Origin: JACPFN01 sp964406135
GTDB lineage: Bacteria > Babelota > Babeliae > Babelales > Chromulinivoraceae
Assembly: GCA_964406135.1 (NCBI GenBank)
Contig: CAYOQO010000007.1
Span: 1 to 58,971, forward strand
Reading direction: 5' to 3'
DNA: 58,971 bases
The notes under the pieces were generated by a model. It worked only from the letters and a program-made list of their open reading frames with translations, was not told the origin of the DNA and did not search any database. Positions 51,523-58,971 of the stretch are shown piece by piece (positions within the stretch are counted from its first letter, which is position 1; every line of letters begins with the position of its first letter). Position numbers and translations under genes: made by a program.

Positions 51523-52659
51523 TTAATATTCTGAAAATAAATGAAGCGAAACTTCATTTTCTAATGCATAACCTTTTGGTGTTAACCAAATTTTATCTTG
51601 ATCAAATTCAATTAACCCATTATTTTTTAATTTTTCAGCACCTTGAAAAAAATGCAGCTGTTGCGACGGTGTTGCTTCTTTCATATAATCAGCAATCACC
51701 AAGCCTTTGCTTTGACGCAATCCTAACATAATTTTTTCAAGCGCAATTTGAGATAAAGTTAATGTTTCTTGTGCTTCAATTACAGATTCTTTTTTTTCTA
51801 AAAGTTCAAGATATTTTCCTAAATTTTTTACATTTTGAAAACGCACTGTTCCATTAAAAGAACAAGCTCCTAACCCAAAACCTTTATAATTTTTTCGATC
51901 CCAATACGCAGCATTATGTCGTGACTCAAATCCTGATTTTGCAAAATTTGATAATTCATAACGCGCAAATCCATATTGTTGCAATGTTGCAACAGTCCAA
52001 TCATACAAATCAACCATGTCATCATCTGGTGGCAATCTCATGCGATCTGTTTTCACTTTAAAATATAACGGTGTATCTTCATGAACCGTCAAAAAATAAA
52101 CTGAAATATGCTTAATTGGCCAATTCATTGCTTCTTGAATCATTAATTTCCATTCATCATCTGATACTCCAGGAAGTCCCAAAATAAAATCTACCGACAA
52201 ATTTTGAAAATATTTTGAAGCCTCTTTCAAAACATTTTCAACATCTTGTTTTGTTTGATGTCGATTTAAAGATTTCAAAACTACATCTTTTAAACTTTGC
52301 ACACCAATGCTTAAACGATTAATTCCAGCTTGTTTCCAAGCAACCAACAATTCTGGTGTTACCGTACCAGGATTTACTTCAATAGTAATTTCTGTTGTTT
52401 GATCAAATTCAAAATGTTTTTTTAGTATAGCAAACGTGTCAAGTAGCAACGGCGCAGGATAGGTACTTGGTGTTCCTCCACCCAAATAAATCGTCTGCAA
52501 TCGTCTATTTGCTGCTGCATACGGCATAAAAAGCTCAATTTCTTGTATTAAAGCTTTATGATAATCGTGCATAAATTGTTCATGTGATGCCATTGCCACA
52601 AAATCACAAAAATGACATTTATAAGGACAAAATGGCCAATGCAGATACAAGTGCTGCAT
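51523..52659 (-). CDS. hemW: radical SAM heme chaperone HemW-like
   Basis: From ATG 52659 the product is 378 residues, starting M-Q-H-L-Y-L-H-W-P-F-C-P-Y-K-C-H-F-C with the radical SAM C-x3-C-x2-C at 11, 15 and 18. Later come Y-L-G-G-G-T-P-S, E-V-N-P-G-T-V and L-S-I-G-V-Q-S-L. A TTG at 52680 overlapping the upstream stop is another possible start. HemW is a HemN-like protein that carries heme; whether this organism makes heme is unknown. Confidence 0.85.
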   Translation of the reverse strand: MQHLYLHWPFCPYKCHFCDFVAMASHEQFMHDYHKALIQEIELFMPYAAANRRLQTIYLGGGTPSTYPAPLLLDTFAILKKHFEFDQTTEITIEVNPGTVTPELLVAWKQAGINRLSIGVQSLKDVVLKSLNRHQTKQDVENVLKEASKYFQNLSVDFILGLPGVSDDEWKLMIQEAMNWPIKHISVYFLTVHEDTPLYFKVKTDRMRLPPDDDMVDLYDWTVATLQQYGFARYELSNFAKSGFESRHNAAYWDRKNYKGFGLGACSFNGTVRFQNVKNLGKYLELLEKKESVIEAQETLTLSQIALEKIMLGLRQSKGLVIADYMKEATPSQQLHFFQGAEKLKNNGLIEFDQDKIWLTPKGYALENEVSLHLFSEY

Positions 52660-52676
52660 CGTCAAAAAAGAATAAC

Positions 52677-53192
52677 TCAAAAACGTCCCACCTTATCAGA
52701 ATCTTTACAAGTTTGCTTAATAATTTTTTCTACAAATTTTATATCATCACGAAGCATTTGTTCTGAAATAGAATCTCGTGCAAATTTAATTTGAAATGAT
52801 CGCTCTAAAAATTCAAGTAACAATGGTTCCAATGCAGGGTTTATAAATCCTTGCAAACTTGGAACAATTTCCGCATCAGTTTTATCTTTCAATTGCAATT
52901 GATACAATTTTGCAAAATATATTTTCAAAATCATGGTCATTTGAAAATAAGCTGCATAAATTTTTTCTGAAGAATCATAAGAAGCCGCATTCAAAATTTG
53001 TAATTTTTTCAAAGCTTGCTGATCAAAAGTTAATTTTTTAACAAACCAACCACGACGATACAAATAATATACCACAATTGCCAAAATTAAACAGATCAAA
53101 AGTGCTACAAAAGCATAAAACCAACCACTTTTCCACCATGGTTCAAACCATACATTTTCAATATCGACAAACTCAATTTTTTGTTCTTGCAT
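52677..53192 (-). CDS. single-pass membrane protein, DUF4381-like
   Basis: The 171-residue product has E-P-W-W-K-S-G-W-F-Y followed by one helix (AFVALLICLILAIVVYYLY), then a basic, helical cytosolic region. A P-W-W start before a single helix and a place right after a DUF58 gene fit the DUF4381 proteins of MoxR-DUF58-Bat loci. The moxR and bat genes are absent here. AGGGG precedes ATG 53192. It overlaps a possible TTG start of hemW. Confidence 0.5.
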   Translation of the reverse strand: MQEQKIEFVDIENVWFEPWWKSGWFYAFVALLICLILAIVVYYLYRRGWFVKKLTFDQQALKKLQILNAASYDSSEKIYAAYFQMTMILKIYFAKLYQLQLKDKTDAEIVPSLQGFINPALEPLLLEFLERSFQIKFARDSISEQMLRDDIKFVEKIIKQTCKDSDKVGRF

Positions 53193-53200
53193 GCCAACCC

Positions 53201-54070
53201 CTACATCAATCTTTTTTGAAAAAACACTAAAAGATCATGCATCAATGTTTTTGCATCTTGAATGTACAAACTGTCAACACGAGATCCTTGAAATGCCAAA
53301 TTTTGTTGCGCTAATCGATGTGATAACATTTTTGAAACTTGCCCTGCTGATGATCCACAAGCATTGATTAATGCTAAAGATCCCGTTTCCGAATCTTTCA
53401 TCCAAACAAGTCCGACATTACTGATTTTTTTTTCTTGAGCGTCACTCACGTTAATTGCAATCACATCTTTATCATAAGCAATTTTTTTAACTGATTGTGC
53501 AAAATCTGATCCTATAAAATCTGATATCACTAAAACCATAGCGCGCTTGCTGATTCTTTGAGCAACATGTTCACACAAAACATCAAAATTAGTACTTTTA
53601 CCAACAGCCTGATGTGCAAACAAATCAGTCAAAAGTCCATGAATATGCTTTTGTCCTTTTGCAGCAGGTATCATTTTTTCAATGCGATCAGAAAATAAAA
53701 TTAATCCTACTTGATCTTGAGACCATTGCCCCGCAAGGGCCAAAATTCCTGCAATTTGTTGCATAATTTCATGCTTTAAAAACTCAGAGGAACCAAACAT
53801 AGTTGAAGCAGAAACATCAACACAAATCATAATCGTGCGATTTCGTTCTTCAAAATATTGTCGAACTAATAAATTGTTAAAATTACGAGCTGAACTTTTC
53901 CAGTCAATCAATCGGACATCATCACCATATTGATACGATCGCAACTGATCAAATTCAAAGCCAAAACCTTTTTGACGAGTTTTGCTACTTCCAATTAATG
54001 ATCCAGAAAGCATACGGCGAGTGTGAATTTCTAATTCTTTAACTTTTTGCGCAATTTCGACAGCAATCAT
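53201..54070 (-). CDS. DUF58 domain protein
   Basis: The 289-residue product has the DUF58 signature F-D-Q-L-R-S-Y-Q-Y-G-D-D-V-R-L-I-D-W and a von Willebrand A-like site C-V-D-V-S-A-S-T (D-x-S-x-S). The family belongs with MoxR ATPases and membrane Bat proteins and is thought to act in envelope assembly. It lies 8 bases before a DUF4381-like gene and 3 bases after serS. Confidence 0.88.
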   Translation of the reverse strand: MIAVEIAQKVKELEIHTRRMLSGSLIGSSKTRQKGFGFEFDQLRSYQYGDDVRLIDWKSSARNFNNLLVRQYFEERNRTIMICVDVSASTMFGSSEFLKHEIMQQIAGILALAGQWSQDQVGLILFSDRIEKMIPAAKGQKHIHGLLTDLFAHQAVGKSTNFDVLCEHVAQRISKRAMVLVISDFIGSDFAQSVKKIAYDKDVIAINVSDAQEKKISNVGLVWMKDSETGSLALINACGSSAGQVSKMLSHRLAQQNLAFQGSRVDSLYIQDAKTLMHDLLVFFQKRLM

Positions 54071-54073
54071 AAT

Positions 54074-55306
54074 TTACCATCCTTGTTCCATCAAGCATTG
54101 TGGTAACTCAATAGAACCATCAACTTTTTGATACGTTTCCATCAATGCAACCATAAGTCGGGGCAATGCTAATGAAGAAGCGTTCAAGGTGTGTAAATAT
54201 TCAGTTTTTCCACCAGCATGTTCTTTATATCGAATTTTTGCACGACGAGCTTGAAAATCTGTACAGTTACTTGCAGAAGAAACTTCATAGTAACTATTTT
54301 GTCCTGGCATCCAAACTTCAATATCATAAGTTTTTGCAGATTGAAATGAAGCATCTTGAGCAGCGAGCAACATTGTTCGATAATGAAGTCCTAATTTTTG
54401 CAAAATTTCTTCGCCGCATGCAACCATGCGCTCAAGTTCATCATATGAATGCTGCGGCTTTGTAAATGAAACTAATTCTACTTTTTCAAACTGATGAATA
54501 CGAATTAATCCTCGCTCTGCAGAACCATACGTTCCAGCTTCACGACGAAAACAGCTGGTCCATGATGTTAAACGTTGTGGTAATTGATCAGCCTCTAAAA
54601 TACTGTCACGGAAGTAATTAAGCAAACTGACTTCAGATGTTGGAATCATATACAAATCTTCACCGTCAATTTTGTAAACACCGTCTGCAAATTTTGGCAA
54701 TTGCCCAGAAGCTTCAAGAGATTTTGTGTTTGCCATGTACGGTGGCAACATTGGTGAAAATCCATGTTTAATATTAGTTTGAATCATCATTCGAGTCAAC
54801 GCATACATCATTCGTACAGCTTCACCTTTGTACAATGCAAAATTACTTCCCGCAATTTTTGATGCCGCATTAAAATCAAACCAACCAAGATTATTTCCCA
54901 AAGTTACATGATCCTTAGGTACAAAATTAAATGTTGGTTTTGATCCAAAATTACGAACTTCTTTATTTTCTGGTTTATTTCCTGCCGGCACATCTGAAGC
55001 CATAGGATTTGGACAAGATAGATATAAATCATTAAATTTTTTTTCAGAATTTTGTAAATGCAATTCTTTTTCTTTCAGCTCTTTTCCAATTTGAATAGAA
55101 CGTTCTTTTATTTGATCTGTTATAGATCCAGAAAAAGATTTTGAAAGATCATTTTTTTCTTTACGCAAAGTTTCAACTTCAAGCATTAGTTGACGATGAA
55201 AAGCATCAGCTTGAATTAATGAATCGATAGAAAAAGATGGATCTTTTTTAAGAATTTGTTGTTTAAAAAGTTCAGGATTGTTTCGAAGTTCTGCTAGATC
55301 AATCAT
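54074..55306 (-). CDS. serS: serine-tRNA ligase
   Basis: From ATG 55306 (AGGAG upstream) the product is 410 residues. It has the N-terminal long coiled arm (about 30-100), class II motif 2 F-R-R-E-A-G-T-Y-G and motif 3 G-L/A-S-S-L-A-L-P-R, plus T-S-E-V-S and E-V-S-S-A-S-N-C-T-D. It charges tRNA-Ser and tRNA-Sec. It lies 3 bases before the DUF58 gene. Confidence 0.95.
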   Translation of the reverse strand: MIDLAELRNNPELFKQQILKKDPSFSIDSLIQADAFHRQLMLEVETLRKEKNDLSKSFSGSITDQIKERSIQIGKELKEKELHLQNSEKKFNDLYLSCPNPMASDVPAGNKPENKEVRNFGSKPTFNFVPKDHVTLGNNLGWFDFNAASKIAGSNFALYKGEAVRMMYALTRMMIQTNIKHGFSPMLPPYMANTKSLEASGQLPKFADGVYKIDGEDLYMIPTSEVSLLNYFRDSILEADQLPQRLTSWTSCFRREAGTYGSAERGLIRIHQFEKVELVSFTKPQHSYDELERMVACGEEILQKLGLHYRTMLLAAQDASFQSAKTYDIEVWMPGQNSYYEVSSASNCTDFQARRAKIRYKEHAGGKTEYLHTLNASSLALPRLMVALMETYQKVDGSIELPQCLMEQGW

Positions 55307-55411
55307 GATAAAACTCCTATCGAGGATCAATTCTTAAAAAATGAAAAAAAATTATACGTTCAGTATACGAAAATTCAAAGAATTCTTCTAGAAGAAAAAA
55401 TGAAAATGATT

Positions 55412-55453
55412 TTAAAAAAACAATAAGGTCGAACAGAAACTGCACGACCTTAT
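55412..55453 (-). terminator. Rho-independent terminator of hup
   Basis: On the minus strand a 9-bp stem (ATAAGGTCG with its complement; 55423-55431 and 55445-55453) is followed by TTGTTTTTTT. It lies about 50 bases after the HU stop. Confidence 0.8.
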
Positions 55454-55479
55454 ATGGATAACTATTTTGCAAGGTGCCT

Positions 55480-55498
55480 TAATGTCAATCTGACATTA
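55480..55498. other. 8-bp hairpin in the HU 3' region
   Basis: Perfect arms TAATGTCA and TGACATTA with a 3-nt loop lie 7 bases after the HU stop codon on the minus strand. It lacks a T-run and may protect the transcript end. Confidence 0.4.
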
Positions 55499-55505
55499 CT
55501 ACTTC

Positions 55506-55790
55506 TTACAATTGAACTTTACGGACTACTTCACGTAAATTTTTACCTGCTTTGAACTTTGGAACTGTAACACTTGGAATGTTAATTTTTTGTTTTGTTG
55601 CAGGATTGATACCTTTACGAGCTGAACGATTTGAAATCCAGAAGCTACCAAAACCTGTGATTGAAACTTTTTCGCCTTTTTTTAGGCAACGTTCGATAAC
55701 GCGTACTAATGAATCTAGAACTCTTGCGATATCTTTTTTGCTAAAAACTGTTTCTTCGCTTAAAGCGTCGATCAATTTAGTTTTATTCAT
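55506..55790 (-). CDS. hup: DNA-binding protein HU
   Basis: The 94-residue product starts M-N-K-T-K-L-I-D-A-L and has G-F-G-S-F and the arm N-P-A-T-K-Q-K-I-N-I-P, then V-P-K-F-K-A-G-K. These are the classic HU/IHF family blocks. AAGGAG precedes ATG 55790 and a terminator follows. It shapes and compacts the chromosome, beside the H1-like protein at 30 kb. Confidence 0.95.
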   Translation of the reverse strand: MNKTKLIDALSEETVFSKKDIARVLDSLVRVIERCLKKGEKVSITGFGSFWISNRSARKGINPATKQKINIPSVTVPKFKAGKNLREVVRKVQL

Positions 55791-55870
55791 AATGTCTCCT
55801 TACACATACATATATGGAACACTGCTTATTACCCACAATTACTACCAAACTTTTTCAGTTTATGTACACT

Positions 55871-55898
55871 AGAGTAAATCTATTTAGCTGTTTGTCAA
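55871..55898 (-). promoter_or_regulatory. promoter of hup
   Basis: On the minus strand TTGACA (55893-55898) and TACTCT (55871-55876) are separated by 16 bases, about 80 bases before ATG 55790. The -35 is a perfect match to consensus. Confidence 0.55.
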
Positions 55899-55948
55899 AT
55901 AAATCTGCATAAAAAAATACATTTTTAAACCAAGAAGGGCATTAGATC

Positions 55949-56770
55949 ATGGTTGACACTCACTGTCATTTATCGATTATGATTCGAAGTTTTGCTAAAA
56001 ATTCAACAATTATTCCATTTAATTTTGAAGAACTTCAAGCTTGCAAAGCAATTCTAAACAATGCTCTTAAAAATTCTGTAACCAGCATTGTAGATGTTGG
56101 AACAAATCGTACAGAAAGTTTACTTTGTCTTGAACTTGCAAAGCATTTTTCTAACTGTTTTGCAACTTTAGGAATTCATCCCAATGATGCTCTTGCAACT
56201 TGGCCACAAGATATTGCAGAATTTGAAAAATTACTTTTAAATAAAGAAATTTTAAAAATCGTTGGCATTGGCGAATGCGGCATGGATTTTCACTATCCAA
56301 ATTTTGATAAAAAATTACAACAAGATGTTTTCCACGCACAAATTCAACTTGCTCTCAAACACAATTTGGCACTTGTCATTCACTCTCGTGACGCAGACGA
56401 AGAAACCTATCAAGCATTAGCTACGTATCGTGGTGAAAAAAATTTACATGGCACAATTCATTGTTTTTCATCAAACGAAATCTATGCACAAAAGTATTTG
56501 GATCTTGGTTTTATTTTAGGTTTTGGCGGAACTGTGACTTATCCAAAAAATGAAACACTCCGAAATGTTGCCAAAATGATCCCACTAGAAAAAATAGTTT
56601 TAGAAACAGATGCTCCATTTTTACCACCACAAAGTGTACGTGGTACAAAAAATAATCCTGCAAACATAAAAATCATTGCAGAATTTATTGCAAATTTACG
56701 CGGTGAAAGTTTTGAACATGTTGCGCAAGTGACTGATCAAACATCACGTAAACTTTTTGGTTTGCCATGA
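55949..56770 (+). CDS. tatD: TatD-family metal-dependent DNase
   Basis: The 273-residue product starts M-V-D-T-H-C-H-L (metal His pair) and has G-I-G-E-C-G-M-D-F-H-Y, V-I-H-S-R-D-A-D, G-T-I-H-C-F-S and L-E-T-D-A-P-F-L-P-P. These are the TatD hydrolase metal sites. A short insertion follows the first motif (I-M-I-R-S-F). The family degrades DNA and may act in repair or DNA quality control. A promoter for the next gene begins right after its stop. Confidence 0.92.
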   Translation: MVDTHCHLSIMIRSFAKNSTIIPFNFEELQACKAILNNALKNSVTSIVDVGTNRTESLLCLELAKHFSNCFATLGIHPNDALATWPQDIAEFEKLLLNKEILKIVGIGECGMDFHYPNFDKKLQQDVFHAQIQLALKHNLALVIHSRDADEETYQALATYRGEKNLHGTIHCFSSNEIYAQKYLDLGFILGFGGTVTYPKNETLRNVAKMIPLEKIVLETDAPFLPPQSVRGTKNNPANIKIIAEFIANLRGESFEHVAQVTDQTSRKLFGLP

Positions 56771-56774
56771 TTCA

Positions 56775-56783
56775 TGGTATACT
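56775..56783 (+). promoter_or_regulatory. extended -10 promoter (TGGTATACT)
   Basis: The same 9-mer as at 20764 and 21785, with TATACT at 56778-56783. It lies 32 bases before ATG 56816 and 4 bases after the tatD stop, so the symporter gene has its own promoter. Confidence 0.55.
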
Positions 56784-56815
56784 TTTTACATAAATATTTT
56801 CACAAAGGAATCTTT

Positions 56816-58210
56816 ATGTTTGATGCAATGATTGCTGCTTTTTCTTTATATTTTGCAATTTTACTTTTAATCGGTGTTTATTTTTATCGCAAAACGACCA
56901 ATCAATCTGAATTTTCACTGGGTAATCGATCTTTAAATTATTGGCTAACTGCCATTGCTGCACAAGCAAGTGACATGAGTGATTGGTTATTTATGGGATT
57001 TCCCGGTGCAATTTATTTACTCGGAATTTCTGGAATTTGGTTTGCATTCGGTCTTGCACTTTTTATGTTTTTAACTTGGCAATTTATCGCACCACAACTG
57101 CGCCAACAAACTGAATCACACAATGCACTCACCCTTGCATCATTTTTAGAAACTAAATTTCAAGATCGATCAGGGCTCATCAAAATTATCAGCGGATTTT
57201 TCTGTTTATATTTTTTCACATTTTACATTGCAGCAGGGATTGTAGGACTTGGCAAGGCATTCGAATTAATTTTTGAGATGTCGTATCATCATGGAATTAT
57301 CATCGGTTTGACCATTTCACTTTTATACACATTGCTCGGTGGCCTTTTGGCAGTTGCTTGGAGCAACTTGCTACAAGGAACATTTTTGCTTGCATGCATC
57401 ATGTTTGTACCAATTTTTGCAATTCAAACAAAACTGGGCGGCTTTGCACAATTTCAACAAAGTTTACAACTTTTTGGATCTGACTATTTTTCACTCTGGC
57501 CACAAGGAGGCATTCTTGCAACTTGCATGGCAATTTTAAAATGGGGCCCTGGATATTTTGGACAACCACACATTCTCATCAACTTCATGAGCATCAATGA
57601 CCCTCAAAATTTATCAAAATCAAAATGGATTGGATGCAGCTGGCAAATTTTAGCACTTAGCGCTGCAGTTTTTGTCGGAATTGTGGGTAAAGTCATGCTA
57701 TTTCCGGAACTTTCTGATGCTGAACTTGTGTTTATCGTCATGGTCAAACAAATGTTTTCACCATTTTTTGCAGGACTTATTTTATGCTCAATTCTGGCAG
57801 CAACCATTTCAACCATCAATATTCAATCATTAATTTGCGCATCATTGATTGCACAAGATCTGTATTTTCCATTATTTAATCCGCAAGGATCTGCTCGTTT
57901 GCAACTTTTATTCACACGCTTAGCAATTTTTATCATTCCAGCATTGTCGCTATTAATTGCATGGAGCAGAACTGGTGTTTGGAATTTAGTGTTGTATGCA
58001 TGGTCAGGGCTTGGAGTTACCTTTGGTCCTATCGTCATGCTCAGCTTGTATTCAAAACAGCTCAATCGTTTTGGAGTGATTGCAGGACTTGTTACTGGAG
58101 GTGCAACTGCAATCTTATGGCCACTTGATGGAACAATTCCTGTCATGGTTGCAGGATATATTTTTAATACGATTGTTGCACTTGGTGTATCAAAAATAAC
58201 CAACAAATAA
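56816..58210 (+). CDS. putP: sodium:solute symporter, PutP-like
   Basis: AAAGGA before ATG 56816 sets the start; the product is 464 residues with about 13 helices. The blocks Q-A-S-D-M-S-D-W-L-F-M-G-F-P-G, F-G-Q-P-H-I-L, and A-A-T-I-S-T-I-N (Na+ site) match the SSS family, and Q-A-S-D-M-S-x-W points to the proline transporters. It would import proline or a similar compound with Na+. The ORF could run back to 56774, but the extended region holds its promoter. Confidence 0.85.
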   Translation: MFDAMIAAFSLYFAILLLIGVYFYRKTTNQSEFSLGNRSLNYWLTAIAAQASDMSDWLFMGFPGAIYLLGISGIWFAFGLALFMFLTWQFIAPQLRQQTESHNALTLASFLETKFQDRSGLIKIISGFFCLYFFTFYIAAGIVGLGKAFELIFEMSYHHGIIIGLTISLLYTLLGGLLAVAWSNLLQGTFLLACIMFVPIFAIQTKLGGFAQFQQSLQLFGSDYFSLWPQGGILATCMAILKWGPGYFGQPHILINFMSINDPQNLSKSKWIGCSWQILALSAAVFVGIVGKVMLFPELSDAELVFIVMVKQMFSPFFAGLILCSILAATISTINIQSLICASLIAQDLYFPLFNPQGSARLQLLFTRLAIFIIPALSLLIAWSRTGVWNLVLYAWSGLGVTFGPIVMLSLYSKQLNRFGVIAGLVTGGATAILWPLDGTIPVMVAGYIFNTIVALGVSKITNK

Positions 58211-58218
58211 TATCAACC

Positions 58219-58683
58219 TTAGCTCAAGTATGTTTTACATTTTGTTACTATTCGATCAAGCAACACATGTGATACGGTCCCTGCAAAGAAAAACCAACAA
58301 TTTGAAAGCATCACTTGTTCATAAAATCCACAAAAAGATTTTACAAAAAGTGATACGCCAAAGGTAAGTGCCATTAGAAACCACAGATGATGAAAAATAC
58401 CACGGTGTCTGACTAAAATGGGAATAATCCCCAAAAAACTCATAACCACAAACATGCAATATTTTTCATGGTAAATTAAATAAATCAGTAACAATAAAAG
58501 CAAAGAATAAAAAACTTTTTGCCCTTTGCTTTTTACATCAATGTCAGGGAATAATGCTCCGAGTAAGCAAAAAACCAACCCTTGCAAAATGATTGCTATG
58601 GTTGGTTCTGCAGATTGCATACAATGTAAAATACCAACATAGGTTAAAAATCCACCGACCAAATGAACTTTGTAACTTGGCAT
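58219..58683 (-). CDS. membrane-bound metal-dependent hydrolase-like protein (DUF457/YdjM type)
   Basis: The 154-residue protein has four or five helices and the family signature F-P-D-I-D-V-K-S-K-G-Q-K, then H-R-G-I-F-H-H-L-W-F-L and V-S-H-V-L-L-D. Conserved His and Asp residues lie at the membrane edge, as in the YdjM-like group, whose activity is not well known. AAGGA precedes ATG 58683. It is convergent with the symporter gene. Confidence 0.8.
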   Translation of the reverse strand: MPSYKVHLVGGFLTYVGILHCMQSAEPTIAIILQGLVFCLLGALFPDIDVKSKGQKVFYSLLLLLLIYLIYHEKYCMFVVMSFLGIIPILVRHRGIFHHLWFLMALTFGVSLFVKSFCGFYEQVMLSNCWFFFAGTVSHVLLDRIVTKCKTYLS

Positions 58684-58750
58684 TGACTCTATCCTTCCAA
58701 TTTCAAATCTTCAATCTTTCACAATTTAAAAAATTATATTGTAGCAAATT

Positions 58751-58884
58751 CCCTCATCCTCGTGTATACGGGGATCCATGTCTTCCGTTTTAATTTTGGA
58801 CATAGATTCTCCAGTCTACGCCAAGGCTTCGACGGACAGGCCGCTTCGCGCTTGTCCTCCGTAGTTTTAACGTAGGAGGAGGAA
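58751..58884. repeat. second copy of the palindromic repeat, with an extended GC-rich tail
   Basis: The block at 58756-58775 (ATCCTC-N8-GGGGAT) followed by C-C-A-T-G-T-C-T-T repeats the element at 36387-36412. A tail rich in G/C follows with ACGGACAGGCC and AGGAGGAGGAATGAGG, the last being a partial inverse of the opening CCTCATCC. It lies in the non-coding stretch after the DUF457-type gene. Confidence 0.65.
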
Positions 58885-58971
58885 TGAGGAGAGTGGTGAA
58901 CCTTATCACTCTCCTCACCTTTGATACGTTAGCTTCATTAATTTCGTACCAGGATAATAAAATTGCAAGAC
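58885..58971. other. non-coding end of window with a hairpin
   Basis: AGGAGAGTG and CACTCTCCT form a short inverted pair in this stretch. No gene is supported up to the window edge. Confidence 0.4.

Noticed and set aside
1..58971. CRISPR arrays, cas genes, phage structural genes, transposases
   Set aside because: I looked for regularly spaced repeats and these families on both strands and saw none.

Overview
This window looks like part of the small, AT-rich genome of a host-associated bacterium. The best guess is Candidatus Dependentiae (TM6) or a relative. That placement is inferred from the mix of genes and not from a marker such as 16S rRNA, which is absent. Clues are low GC, short gaps, standard housekeeping genes (pheS, serS, gatA, gatC, galU, mreC, secD, rsmG, hup, tatD, hemW), a lysine/alanine-rich H1-like histone, an archaeal-type ATP-dependent DNA ligase, and about 24 genes whose products start with a signal peptide or N-terminal membrane anchor. 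The standard code applies: TGA is used as a stop.

Layout. 1-3.4 kb (+): a cut-off membrane protein, three related small exported proteins with a C-terminal C...P-x-x-C motif, and a TPR-like/HExxH membrane-protease pair. 3.5-4.3 kb (-): a Nudix hydrolase coupled to two tiny membrane proteins missing from standard ORF cut-offs. 4.5-12.2 kb (-): the first polymorphic-toxin locus. It runs from an exported AAA+ ATPase to a 1030-residue toxin with an EndoU-like tip, its probable immunity gene, a dead EndoU relic, an orphan toxin cassette that reuses the same core with a different tip, and a second immunity gene. 13.5-15.5 kb (+): two exported P-loop kinase-like proteins. 15.5-20.6 kb (-): the second toxin locus, with a toxin-37-like tip, two paralogous immunity genes, a third candidate immunity gene and a family of repeat-built immunity-like proteins with a relic. 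20.8-26.7 kb (+): exported GNAT, exported peroxiredoxin, pheS, galU, a Cys-rich exported protein, BrnQ and a queuosine-precursor transporter. 26.7-29.7 kb (-): dus-mreC and two exported proteins. 30 kb (+): histone-like gene. 30.3-35.5 kb (-): exported proteins, gatA, gatC, MATE, rsmG. 36.4-47.3 kb (-): very large exported proteins, the DNA ligase, and two proteins built from a roughly 150-residue repeat, one with a 555-bp near-identical internal duplication. 47.6-55.8 kb (-): tRNA-Met, secD, tRNA-Leu, an exported coiled-coil protein, PNPOx-like, hemW, DUF4381-like, DUF58, serS and hup. 56-58.2 kb (+): tatD and a Na+/solute symporter. 58.2-58.7 kb (-): a DUF457-type protein. Short GC-richer palindromic repeats lie at 36.3, about 47.5 and 58.75 kb.

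How it fits together. The cell appears to invest heavily in exported proteins: modular toxins with matching immunity genes, exported enzymes usually cytosolic elsewhere (AAA+ ATPase, GNAT, P-loop kinases), and giant repeat proteins. The toxin loci carry clear marks of tip exchange and decay: an orphan cassette, a premature stop in a relic, and immunity-gene duplications and fragments. The housekeeping genes are intact and ordinary.
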